64,000 nt of DNA from Mycoplasmatota bacterium (GCA_018394295.1 CP074573.1:2115156-2179155), one strand, 5' to 3'. Numbered from the stretch's first letter, positions 9,368-18,041 are shown. Made by a program: numbers and translations. The notes: generated from the letters alone by a model not told the origin.

Positions 9368-9415
9368 ACAACCACCTCTTTCTATAATTAAATTAACTCT
9401 TTTTTATTTTGAAAA

Positions 9416-10420
9416 TTAATCTGTTGGATTAATTAAATAACTTCCACGGTTTTTAAGTAGAACTTTAGTTCCTTCTACTACATCTATTAATGGTGTATCG
9501 GATATTTTTACTGGTAAATTAACCATTTCTTCAACATATTCTTTAACACCAGGTATTAATGCACCACCACCATTAATAATAATTCCATTGTCAACTATGT
9601 CAGCTGATAATTCAGGAGGTGTTTGTTCTAGTACAGAGTATACAACATTCACAATTTCATCAAAAATAGGCAGCAATAATTTACGCATTTCTTTAGATGA
9701 AATTTTTGTTGCTGAAGGTAAACCTGTTACTAAATCTCTACCTGATACTCTTGTAAATTTTTCGTCATTATCTAATAGAGTAGCGATTTCAATTTTAGCT
9801 CTTTCAGCTGTTTTTTGACCAATAACTAAATTATGCGTCTTATGAACATATTTAATTATTTGTTGATCAATATAATTTCCTGCAATACGAATAGATTGAG
9901 ATAACACAACATCTCCTAGTGATAAGACACCAACATCAGTTGTTCCACCACCAATGTCAATTACCATAGAAGCGTTAGCTGTGTAAATATCAATACCAGA
10001 TCCAATGGCACCTGATTTAACCTCTTCTTCAATGAATACATCAGTAATTCCCATTTGGATTGCAAGTTCACGCATTGCTTCACGTTCAATTTGAGTAACT
10101 TCTGATGGACAGCATATTAAACATTTTGCACTTTGAAGATTTTTAACATTTTGAATACGCTTGAAAACATATCTTAATAATGCTTTAGCTGCATCCATAT
10201 CTGAAATAACGCCTTCACGTAATGGACGGCTAACTCTGATTTTTTGATGGGTTTTCCCAATCATAGAACAGGCATCTTCACCACCAGCGATGACTTCACC
10301 TGTTTCAATATCGAATGCGACGACAGATGGTTCATTAAAGATAATACCATGTCCTTGTACGTAGACTAATAGGTTAGTTGTACCTAAGTCAATTCCTATG
10401 CCAATTTTATTATCTATCAT
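9416..10420 (-). CDS. mreB: MreB-family actin-like protein, type A (paralogue 4)
   Basis: The 334-residue protein starts MIDNKIGIGIDLGTTN. The loops DIGGGTTDVGVLSLGD and NGGGALIPG and the EEVKSGAIG segment match paralogue 1 (44 differences in about 335 positions by hand count). Differences concentrate at the N-terminus, around residues 83-100 (a surface helix) and in the last 50 residues, while core and nucleotide loops are almost unchanged. This suggests the copies diverged mainly at surfaces that could set filament partner choice (inference). The start is ATG with AGGAGGAG. It is the second gene of the B-A-C operon, 42 bp after type B. Confidence 0.95.
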   Translation of the reverse strand: MIDNKIGIGIDLGTTNLLVYVQGHGIIFNEPSVVAFDIETGEVIAGGEDACSMIGKTHQKIRVSRPLREGVISDMDAAKALLRYVFKRIQNVKNLQSAKCLICCPSEVTQIEREAMRELAIQMGITDVFIEEEVKSGAIGSGIDIYTANASMVIDIGGGTTDVGVLSLGDVVLSQSIRIAGNYIDQQIIKYVHKTHNLVIGQKTAERAKIEIATLLDNDEKFTRVSGRDLVTGLPSATKISSKEMRKLLLPIFDEIVNVVYSVLEQTPPELSADIVDNGIIINGGGALIPGVKEYVEEMVNLPVKISDTPLIDVVEGTKVLLKNRGSYLINPTD

Positions 10421-10462
10421 AAACTCTCTCCTCCTATAAAATTATTTATTCAAACATGTTTT

Positions 10463-11482
10463 TTAATCTAGTGGTTTAACTAAGTAATTACCACGATTTT
10501 GAAGTAAGTATTTAGTACCATCAACAATAGCAGTTAATGCGTTTTCTGAGACTCTCACTTTTAGATGTAGTCTGTCTTCAAAAAACTCTTTAATACCCGG
10601 AATTAATGCGCCACCACCGTTTACCACAATTTCACCTTCGAAGATGTCTGATGCTAGTTCTGGTGGTGTTTGTTCTAGCACTTTTTTTGCTACGATAGCA
10701 ACACTATCAAATGCTTTTATCATAAGGTTTCTTACTTCTGATTGTTTAATAATCATACGTTTAGGCAGTCCTGAAACGATGTCTCTTCCTGCATAAATGT
10801 ATTCTTTTTCATCAACTAAATCTTCTTTTAATGTTCCTAGTGTTTTTTTAATACTTTCTGCTGTTCTTGTACCAATTGCCATACCATATTTTAGTTTAAC
10901 AAATTTGATAATTGCTTGGTCTATATAATTACCAGCTACACGTATTGATTCAGATACTACTAAATCACCTAGTGCTAATACACCAATATCAGTAGATCCT
11001 CCACCAATATCAATAACCATTGTCCCTTTTGGCGCAAAGATATCAAGACCAGCACCAATAGCACCAGCTTTAACTTCTTCTTCAATAAAGACATCCTTAA
11101 CTCCTAATTTTTCAGACAACTCCAATAATGCAACCCTTTCAATCTGAGATACTTCTGAAGGACAACAAATAAGAAGTGTAGTTTTACCAAATTCGATATT
11201 AATATGAGCCATTTGTTCAAAAACAAATTCTAATAATGCTTTTGTTGCATCTAAGTCAGCAACAACGCCACCTTCTAACGGTTTTACTACTCTAATTAAT
11301 TGATGCTCTCTACCTAACATGTTTTTTGCTTTTTGTCCAACTGCAATACATTCATTGCTTCTTCTATCAAAAGCTACACATGAAGGCTCATTAAAGATTA
11401 ACCCTTGACCATTCAAATAAACTAATGTATTTGCTGTACCAAGATCAATCCCGATTTTATAACCTCTTTCCTTTTTCGCCAT
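10463..11482 (-). CDS. mreB: MreB-family actin-like protein, type B (paralogue 5)
   Basis: This 339-residue protein is the first gene of the B-A-C operon. The loops are GIDLGTAN, DIGGGSTDIGVLALGD and NGGGALIPG, with EEVKAGAIG in the catalytic segment and an NRGNYLVKPLD tail. It is most like the type B' protein at 5132-6148. A GAGGTGG site precedes the ATG, and a plausible sigma-A promoter lies at 11516-11544. No mreC, mreD, rodA or pbp gene is present in the window, unlike the usual rod-shape operon, which argues for a role apart from standard elongation. Confidence 0.95.
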   Translation of the reverse strand: MAKKERGYKIGIDLGTANTLVYLNGQGLIFNEPSCVAFDRRSNECIAVGQKAKNMLGREHQLIRVVKPLEGGVVADLDATKALLEFVFEQMAHINIEFGKTTLLICCPSEVSQIERVALLELSEKLGVKDVFIEEEVKAGAIGAGLDIFAPKGTMVIDIGGGSTDIGVLALGDLVVSESIRVAGNYIDQAIIKFVKLKYGMAIGTRTAESIKKTLGTLKEDLVDEKEYIYAGRDIVSGLPKRMIIKQSEVRNLMIKAFDSVAIVAKKVLEQTPPELASDIFEGEIVVNGGGALIPGIKEFFEDRLHLKVRVSENALTAIVDGTKYLLQNRGNYLVKPLD

Positions 11483-11515
11483 CTTTCCACCTCAAAATTT
11501 GTCTTTTATAGTCAA

Positions 11516-11544
11516 ATATTACCATATCGTGTCGAATAAATCAA
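11516..11544 (-). promoter_or_regulatory. Candidate sigma-A promoter of the B-A-C mreB operon
   Basis: On the minus strand a TTGATT -35 (11539-11544) and a TAATAT -10 (11516-11521) are 17 bp apart, about 35 bp upstream of the first mreB start codon. Confidence 0.5.
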
Positions 11545-11834
11545 TAAAAGGTTATAAATATGATATATAATCATATTTTTTTAATTAAATAGTCAAATAG
11601 TTTATTAATTTATCAATTTATCTATTAGATAAATTAAATGTGTATCTTCCTTAAATCATTCGCAATTATAAACATATGGAGTTAATTTATTATACATCTT
11701 TGTGTAACTTACTTAATTAATTACCTTATTTTTTAATTCACTTTCATGAATAATCTAAATATGTTTTATTATTAATTCAATGAATAACCTTTTTAATATT
11801 TGGAAAAATATTATTTAAGAAAGAAGGCTATTAG
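11545..11834. other. AT-rich divergent intergenic region
   Basis: This part of the 352-bp gap between the mreB operon and the Mrr-like gene has no convincing small gene. It holds two palindromes: AAATATGAT/ATCATATTT near 11556-11578, and AATTTATC/GATAAATT around 11610-11635. These could be regulator sites for either gene. The downstream gene's ribosome site (GAAGG) is just before 11835. Confidence 0.4.
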
Positions 11835-13631
11835 ATGCAAGAAACAGAAGCTAAATTTTATGTTCAACCTCTATTAACTTGGTTTTTACTCGTGGTATAT
11901 CCACCATTTGGAATTTTATTTTTATGGATAATTGGTCATTATGATGTATTAATTAGGATTTCTTTATCCTTATTATTTGGGCTAATCTACTTAGAATTTT
12001 TAGGTTTCTATTCTAGCTTTATTAGAGCGTCCATTTATTCACTTATTTTTGCTTATATCCTTTATCGTTACTATAAAATAAAAGAATATGAAGAAAAAAT
12101 TCATACATTATTTAACGATGCTTTAAATGATTTAGAAGTTAATAATATCATTCAAAACTATTTCAAGAAATTTGCTCCACCGACTAATTGTTTTAATGAT
12201 TGCTTATACTTCGAACTATATCTTAGAAAGAAGTATACTATTATCTATAAACATTTAACCCTTAGTCATAAAGAAGATACTTTTATTAATATCGTTTATC
12301 AAGCGTCTGATTTCATAAATAATGTAGAAACCATAATAAAAAAAGATGTGAATGAAGAAAAAATAGTTACGATAAATAAAATGTTAGAAAAACATAAAGC
12401 CATAAATGAACATTACGATCAAGAACTAAATCATTTATCAACCATTTTATCAGAAAAACTAAAACTAACAGGTGATAAATTTATTCTCTACTTTACCTGG
12501 GAACTAATTAAACAATCCTCAATTCATTATTATGCAGATTTATTTAAAGAGAAATATGGCGATGAATTTAAAAGTGTTGATTTAAGCATTATGAATGATG
12601 TCCTCTTAAAATACGTTTCACTAGATTATTTACATATTGATAAAAACTCAAAAGATTTAACAATGTTTACCTATTTTTTGATGAAATACGGTGCATATAA
12701 AGAAAATAATGATTATTATACTTGTTTAAATACCATCTATAATTCTTTAGATGAGGCCTATAAAGACAGAAAATATCATCTGTTTAAAAAACATTTATTT
12801 CATACTTCGGATGAGTTAATAAAAGAAATAGAAACCATTGAGGTAATAAACGAAATGAAATCAAAAGATCGATTTATGATTTTTGTTTCTGATTTATTAA
12901 AATCACTAGGTTATGATAAGATTAATAAACCAATAAACAACTATATTGATTATATTGTTTCATCAAATGATAGTTCCTTTGGTATACAGGTCGTCTATAG
13001 AAGTGAGTTAGATGAAAAATTGAAAAGTGAAGTAATTCAAGATTTGAAATTAGGATTAACTATCAATGAACTAAAAAAAGGAATAATCATCACAAATGGT
13101 TCTTTCACACCTGATGCGACTAAACTTGCAGAAATTAATAACATCATGTTATGGGATAAAGATAAACTAAAAGAAAAAGGATTACTCGCGAAACGTTTCT
13201 TTAAACATCAATATAGAATTGAACCGACCAATGAAATCAAATTTGATGATTTAACAAGTATCCCATTTAATAAGATTACAATGGACACAATAGATAAAAT
13301 GTCTGGTTATGAGTTTCAATATTATCTTGCAGAACTTTTAAATAGAAAAGGATATAAAATATTATCTATTATGAAATCACATGATAAAGGTGTTGATATC
13401 ATTTTAGAAAAAAATAGTTTAAGATTCGGCATTCAAGCAAAAAGAAATAAAAATAATATTAACCAACATGCGATTAAAGAGATTGTCGCAGGAATTCCAA
13501 CCTACTCTCTACATGGAGGTTATGTTATCACCAATCAATATTTTACTGAAGAAGCAAAGCGATTAGCTAATGCCTGTAATATCACCTTATGGGATAGAAA
13601 ATATTTAGAAACTGAAATCCAGAAAATATAA
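11835..13631 (+). CDS. Membrane-anchored protein with two Mrr-like restriction endonuclease domains
   Basis: Residues 1 to about 85 hold two or three membrane spans. About 90-340 is a mostly helical linker with no match I know. About 345-460 resembles an Mrr-type nuclease fold but reads IQVVYRS where a Q-x-K catalytic motif is expected, so it looks inactive. About 489-598 is a complete Mrr_cat domain: GYEFQYYLAELLNRKGY, Asp in KGVDIIL, the catalytic IQAKR, then VITNQYFTEEAKRLA and LWDR. Mrr domains cut modified DNA or act in DNA repair. Membrane tethering and an inactive plus an active copy suggest a paired-fold architecture. It is divergent from the mreB operon and convergent with the surface-protein gene. 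Confidence 0.8.
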   Translation: MQETEAKFYVQPLLTWFLLVVYPPFGILFLWIIGHYDVLIRISLSLLFGLIYLEFLGFYSSFIRASIYSLIFAYILYRYYKIKEYEEKIHTLFNDALNDLEVNNIIQNYFKKFAPPTNCFNDCLYFELYLRKKYTIIYKHLTLSHKEDTFINIVYQASDFINNVETIIKKDVNEEKIVTINKMLEKHKAINEHYDQELNHLSTILSEKLKLTGDKFILYFTWELIKQSSIHYYADLFKEKYGDEFKSVDLSIMNDVLLKYVSLDYLHIDKNSKDLTMFTYFLMKYGAYKENNDYYTCLNTIYNSLDEAYKDRKYHLFKKHLFHTSDELIKEIETIEVINEMKSKDRFMIFVSDLLKSLGYDKINKPINNYIDYIVSSNDSSFGIQVVYRSELDEKLKSEVIQDLKLGLTINELKKGIIITNGSFTPDATKLAEINNIMLWDKDKLKEKGLLAKRFFKHQYRIEPTNEIKFDDLTSIPFNKITMDTIDKMSGYEFQYYLAELLNRKGYKILSIMKSHDKGVDIILEKNSLRFGIQAKRNKNNINQHAIKEIVAGIPTYSLHGGYVITNQYFTEEAKRLANACNITLWDRKYLETEIQKI

Positions 13632-13641
13632 AGAAAAAAAA

Positions 13642-13660
13642 GACTGTCAAATTGACAGTC
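13642..13660. terminator. Terminator between convergent genes
   Basis: The stem GACTGTCAA/TTGACAGTC is followed by a T run on the minus strand (and weaker T-rich sequence on plus). It ends the Ig-repeat gene and possibly the Mrr-like gene. Confidence 0.75.
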
Positions 13661-13665
13661 ATTTC

Positions 13666-15114
13666 TTATCTTCTTCTTCTCTTTTTCCTATTTTTCTTAC
13701 TAATTGAATAGCCTATGAAAGTGACAACAGCTGATACACCTATTGCCACAAGAGATCCTAAAACAATTGGATTTTCGTATAATTCTTTTGATTCTGGGTC
13801 ATAAACATAAACTGTTATTTTTTTAATTGCTTCATTACCATGTGCATCAGTAGCACTAACTTCAATCAAATAAGTTCCTACCTTTGTCGCATCTAAATTA
13901 TTATCGAGAAGCACATAATTAACAAATGAATCTACATTATCTGTAACACTTATCTTATCATCTATATCTAAATTATCATTCAGTTTAAGATAGAGTGATG
14001 AACTTGTAACTGTAATAACTGGTGCTAAATTATCATAAACGTGAACAATTACTGTTTTTGAAGTTTCATTACCATTTAAATCACTAACTGAATAAACAAC
14101 ATTATAATAGCCTTCTTTATTAGAATCAAAATCAGTCCCTATTGTAACTTTAATTTGATTAGACATATCACCACAGACATCATCATTAGCTATAATTCCG
14201 TTTTTCAAATCATAGGTATTAATGGTTAAGTCATAAGTATCATCTAAATTTATAAAATAAGGGGGATCATTATCTTCAACAATATTAACAGGTACCACTT
14301 CTTTTGTAAAATTACCATCATCATCAAACACCATAAAGACCACTTCATATTGACCTATAGTTTGATAATCAACACCACTATCATCATATTGAACAAAATC
14401 AGTTAAATCAACTTCTCCATCAGATGCCGCAACAGAATTCATATAAATTATTTCAGCATTTTGTTCATTTGACTTAATGTTGAATTCACTTTTATTGACT
14501 GTAATCTCTGGTTTATTTACATCTATTCTTTCATTTTGAACAACTAATGATGTACTTGCTAAAGATTCATTACCAGATTTATCTACTGCATAATAACTGA
14601 TATTATATATTCCTACTTTAGTTAAATCAACAGCATGATTAAACACCTTAATATCTAATGGACTTGATTTATCATTATCAGATGCCCATACGCCATCTAA
14701 ATAATCAATCGTTTGGTTTGTATTCTGTTTTACATAAATAGGTTTAACCCCTCTTAACACTGGTTTGGTATGGTCAACGATTTTAATCGGTAGAGTAGCA
14801 ATATCAAATCGAACCTCTTGGTCATCAATCACAAAAATAACATAATAATAAACTTCATAATCTCCTACCCGATCGAAATCTACATTTAAATAATCAACTA
14901 GCAATTTATCAGGAGCAAGCGTGCCTGAATTGGAATACAAACTTAAACCATTCACAAAGTTAATCGAATTTGGGTTAATCCCCGCTTCATACTCTGTTTG
15001 AATCTGATCTAAACCTTCAATCAATAAATTATCCAAAGAATCATCTGCAGATACATTTATGCTTATGATAAAAGTAAATAATAATAATCCTATAAATAAT
15101 CCTAACTTTTTCAA
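13666..15114 (-). CDS. Secreted, membrane-anchored Ig-like (DUF5011-type) repeat surface protein
   Basis: The start is set at a TTG at 15114. A GGGAGGTG site lies 6 nt upstream, and the product then opens with a clean signal peptide (MKKLGLFIGLLLFTFIISI, cleavage after SADD region). About five Ig-like repeats of 75-90 residues follow. They have the DUF5011 hallmark of a T-x-P-x-I strand, a ..VG.Y.V.Y...D..GN.. hairpin and a short linker. A single membrane span (about 447-470) and a basic KKNRKKRRRR tail end the protein; there is no LPXTG motif. It lies 13 bp after the SAP-like paralogue and is co-transcribed with it. Expected location is the outer face of the membrane, possibly for adhesion or wall contact (inference). 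A related protein lies at 31041-32189. Confidence 0.8.
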   Translation of the reverse strand: MKKLGLFIGLLLFTFIISINVSADDSLDNLLIEGLDQIQTEYEAGINPNSINFVNGLSLYSNSGTLAPDKLLVDYLNVDFDRVGDYEVYYYVIFVIDDQEVRFDIATLPIKIVDHTKPVLRGVKPIYVKQNTNQTIDYLDGVWASDNDKSSPLDIKVFNHAVDLTKVGIYNISYYAVDKSGNESLASTSLVVQNERIDVNKPEITVNKSEFNIKSNEQNAEIIYMNSVAASDGEVDLTDFVQYDDSGVDYQTIGQYEVVFMVFDDDGNFTKEVVPVNIVEDNDPPYFINLDDTYDLTINTYDLKNGIIANDDVCGDMSNQIKVTIGTDFDSNKEGYYNVVYSVSDLNGNETSKTVIVHVYDNLAPVITVTSSSLYLKLNDNLDIDDKISVTDNVDSFVNYVLLDNNLDATKVGTYLIEVSATDAHGNEAIKKITVYVYDPESKELYENPIVLGSLVAIGVSAVVTFIGYSISKKNRKKRRRR

Positions 15115-15127
15115 TATAGACACCTCC

Positions 15128-16504
15128 CTATTTAAAAACAAATTGGTATAAATAATAAATAATAATTAAACTAACCACACTAGAGTAAAGAAATAATCTC
15201 AAAAACAGACTATTCTTAACGGTATAAAAATCATTTTGTTTATCATATTTATTTTTTTCTTCATTGACTTTTACTCGATTTAGTACTTTAAAGAACGCTT
15301 CATCAGGGTTTGAATTAGTTTCAACCTTCGGTACTTTTTTACTATTCTTATTAATTACCTTAAAAAACTCATCTTCTATGCTTTCTGAATCAATTTTATA
15401 TTCTTTCGTTTCTTTTTTAGGTGTTTCGTTTCTTTCCTTATTAACTATTTTAAAAAAGGCCTCTTCTGCTTCATCTAAATCTTTTTTTACATATTGTTTC
15501 ACATACGTTTTCTTTTCTTCTGCTTGTTTAATTATATTCATATCTTTGTTATTTCCTTTAAATATGACATCAAAAAAATCTTTTTCAGATATTTCTTGTG
15601 ATTTTGCTTTAGTATTTATTGTGTATTTGTTAATGACTTCAGTAAAATTATTGATTTTATTATCATTTTTAACTTCTTCTTTTAAAAACTTGTCCCAATC
15701 AAAATCAGAAATGATCTCATCATTTTTCTTCTCAACCATCATTTTACACACATCCTTAGCATCTAAATCTTTAAATCGCTTGTTCAATATATAAAACTCT
15801 TCTATTTTTAACTGATTTGCATAACGATAATAACTCTTATGAAAATCAGTCAAATACTGATTAGAATTTGAGATTTCTTCCCCTTTAATTGTCTGCTTAT
15901 AATATAACCCAGTAAAGAATTTTTTTATTTCAGTTTCAGTAAACGAATTTTTTACTTTTTTTAATATATCTGGTTTATTCCCACTATAAGAAATATTTTT
16001 TTGATCTAATGGTGCACATAATTCCTTTTTTGTCGCTTTACTTAAGTTAAATAAATAATCACTTGTTGTTATATAACCTAATTGTATTAAACTCTCAATT
16101 GTATTATCAATATCAAGATGATATTCATTTTCCCAATATTTTGCTTTCTTAGAATGAATCCCTTTATGATTGATATACATTAAAAACAATATTTCTTTTG
16201 GGGATAGCCCATTAGAAGGGTGAAAGTCTATATCTAATAGGTTAATCTTATTTGGGTTAGGGAGTTTTATATTGAAATCCTTAAATGCATTATAAAATAA
16301 TTTAAGATCATTTTTTGTCATTTTTATGTTTGTATGATTGAAATATTCAATTATTTGGTCATATATATTCTTTAATGCTACTTTATTATTATTAAAAGTT
16401 CTGTTGAAAACAGGAACTAAGTAATTTTCATATGTTAAATTAATATTTATTTTGAACAAATCGTATTTTTTTAAAAAAGAAATGTTGTAGAAAAATTCAT
16501 TCAT
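15128..16504 (-). CDS. SAP-like-domain protein with FFKVxN repeats and C-terminal membrane anchor (paralogue)
   Basis: This 458-residue protein is a paralogue of the one at 2327-3904. The N-terminal region aligns throughout, including SPKEILFLMYINxKG against TPKDIVFLKYLDGKA and the SAP-like stretch LSKATKKELCAP..NKPDILKKVK. A YKQTIKGEEI element follows. The linker differs: it carries three copies of an acidic [D/E]EAFFKVxN motif and a fourth diverged EKDFFDVIF. Such short repeated aromatic-acidic motifs look like docking sites for a partner protein (inference). One membrane span forms the last 25 residues, so almost all of the protein is cytoplasmic. It heads an operon with the Ig-repeat surface protein. 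The start ATG has only a weak site. Confidence 0.7.
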   Translation of the reverse strand: MNEFFYNISFLKKYDLFKININLTYENYLVPVFNRTFNNNKVALKNIYDQIIEYFNHTNIKMTKNDLKLFYNAFKDFNIKLPNPNKINLLDIDFHPSNGLSPKEILFLMYINHKGIHSKKAKYWENEYHLDIDNTIESLIQLGYITTSDYLFNLSKATKKELCAPLDQKNISYSGNKPDILKKVKNSFTETEIKKFFTGLYYKQTIKGEEISNSNQYLTDFHKSYYRYANQLKIEEFYILNKRFKDLDAKDVCKMMVEKKNDEIISDFDWDKFLKEEVKNDNKINNFTEVINKYTINTKAKSQEISEKDFFDVIFKGNNKDMNIIKQAEEKKTYVKQYVKKDLDEAEEAFFKIVNKERNETPKKETKEYKIDSESIEDEFFKVINKNSKKVPKVETNSNPDEAFFKVLNRVKVNEEKNKYDKQNDFYTVKNSLFLRLFLYSSVVSLIIIYYLYQFVFK

Positions 16505-16570
16505 AACATATCAGCCCTATTATTACATATTACTCTAATTATATTGTAAAATCGTTTAACATGCAAATAA

Positions 16571-16593
16571 AAAAGGTTGAAAACCAACCTTTT
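16571..16593 (-). terminator. Terminator of the minus-strand Wzz/BY-kinase operon
   Basis: The stem AAAAGGTTG/CAACCTTTT is followed by TTTATTT on the minus strand and overlaps the Wzz stop codon. The same AAAAAAGGTTGAAA half-site recurs at about 18143-18156 without its other arm. Confidence 0.75.
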
Positions 16594-17302
16594 ATTCACA
16601 TTTTATTTTTGTTATATTTGGAATTGAACCAAAATATGGAATATCCAAATACTCTTCAATATCTTTTTCTGTTTTAATTTTACGATTCATTAACTCTTTT
16701 ATTAAAACAAAGCCAACTGAAACCAATAGTCCTAAGACAAATCCAATAACAATATTTAATTTAAGATTAGGTGACACAGGGTTTTCATTTAAATCTGCCG
16801 TATCAATACTTGTCACAATTGCATCAGTATAAGTAGCCTCATAAACATCTATACTTGCATTAGTTACCGCATTAGCGATATCTTGAGCAGTAAGGTAATT
16901 TGGATAAGTCACGGTAATCCGTAAGATATCTGTATCATTAACAGATACGACTTCAAAACAATTTTTAATCGTATCCTCACTTAATTCTAAATTATGATTA
17001 TTCTTCAATTCGAGTTGAACCGTTTGAATAACTGTATTAGATTTTGAGATAATTGAGTATCGTTTAGCTAATTCACTACCATAACGGAAAATATCAGATG
17101 AATTACCACTTTGTTCTTCATTGACCTTTTTTGAGACATTAATAAGTGTTTTACTCTCATATTTAGGTGTTATTCCATAATGAGTGTAAAAACCTACTAC
17201 TAAAGTAAAGACCAATGTAACAAGGATAATAATTACACTGTTTTTTATTAATAGACTTACTAGTTCCTGTAAATCAAGTGTATTTGTTTGTTCATGGTCC
17301 AA
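16592..17302 (-). CDS. Wzz/YveK-type chain-length and BY-kinase activator membrane protein
   Basis: I place the start at a TTG at 17302. It has AGGAGG 9 nt upstream inside the preceding gene, and the product (DHEQTNTLDLQELVSLL) then aligns with the paralogue at 19076. The protein (about 236 residues) has two membrane spans near 18-40 and 177-197 around an outside domain. A proline motif NPVSPNLKLN precedes the second span, and a cytoplasmic tail with EDIEEYLDIPYFGSIP follows. This is the standard layout of polysaccharide co-polymerase/kinase activators. It follows the kinase by 1 bp, and together they should form the two halves of a tyrosine-kinase module for surface polysaccharide. Confidence 0.85.
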   Translation of the reverse strand: MDHEQTNTLDLQELVSLLIKNSVIIILVTLVFTLVVGFYTHYGITPKYESKTLINVSKKVNEEQSGNSSDIFRYGSELAKRYSIISKSNTVIQTVQLELKNNHNLELSEDTIKNCFEVVSVNDTDILRITVTYPNYLTAQDIANAVTNASIDVYEATYTDAIVTSIDTADLNENPVSPNLKLNIVIGFVLGLLVSVGFVLIKELMNRKIKTEKDIEEYLDIPYFGSIPNITKIKCE

Positions 17303-17303
17303 T

Positions 17304-18041
17304 TTATTCATCCTCCTCTTCAGCACGGTAATAGTAATTATTATAATAATAACGATTAAGCAATCGTTTATGAACTGGTGTTTTAGCTATAATTGAACCA
17401 ATCACATTTGCACCAGCTTTTTTTAAACTATCAATCACTTGTTTTGCTTGATCTAATTTTGTACTATTATATACGGTTATGTATAAAGTAGCATCACAAC
17501 AACTAGACACAATTAACCCATCAATAATAATTCCACTAGGTGCTGAATCAACAATAATCACATCATAATAATCTTTTAAAACACTAAGTAAAGACTTAAA
17601 TGTATTTGAACCTAAAAACTCTGCAGCGTTGTTAATTTTAGTTCCAGAGGTCATAACATGAAGTGGATGGGTCATTGATGGATGTTCAATTTTTTTAATA
17701 AAGTCATTTAAATTTATATTACTAATATCACTATTTTGATTAGAATAAGCTAACATACAATCGGTTAACCCTACACTATTATTAACATTTAAAAATCGAT
17801 GAACCGTCGGTTTCCGTAAATCAGAATCAACTAATAAAACTTTTTCAAACTTACTCGCATACATGACAGCTAAATTACAAGCAGTTGTCGTCTTAGTTTC
17901 ATCAGCACTTGTCGAGGTCACATTTACTGTTTTTATCTTAGTATCAATACTAGCAAATTCAATATTCGTTCGCACCCTACGATATATTTCACTCAAATAT
18001 GATTGAGGATTCTTTAATGTGATTATTTTCTCTTCTATCAT
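17304..18041 (-). CDS. BY-kinase-like (CapB/YwqD) protein with altered P-loop
   Basis: The start is the ATG at 18041 behind CTGGAGG, giving 245 residues. Fold and landmarks are those of bacterial tyrosine kinases: LLVDSDLRKPTVHRFL (Walker A'), DVIIVDSAPSG (Walker B) and a Tyr-rich tail RYYYNNYYYR. The P-loop is unusual. Where family members read PGEGKST, this one has ADETKTTT; the Lys is kept but both glycines are lost. The paralogue at 18296 shares the change (ANEAKTTT). Either the pair uses a relaxed P-loop or catalysis is weak. It is the first gene of a two-gene operon with its Wzz partner. Confidence 0.85.
   Translation of the reverse strand: MIEEKIITLKNPQSYLSEIYRRVRTNIEFASIDTKIKTVNVTSTSADETKTTTACNLAVMYASKFEKVLLVDSDLRKPTVHRFLNVNNSVGLTDCMLAYSNQNSDISNINLNDFIKKIEHPSMTHPLHVMTSGTKINNAAEFLGSNTFKSLLSVLKDYYDVIIVDSAPSGIIIDGLIVSSCCDATLYITVYNSTKLDQAKQVIDSLKKAGANVIGSIIAKTPVHKRLLNRYYYNNYYYRAEEEDE

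Noticed and set aside
4687..9818. Plus-strand frames inside the mreB genes
   Set aside because: They are mirror frames of conserved mreB codons, recur at the same place in each paralogue and have no ribosome sites.
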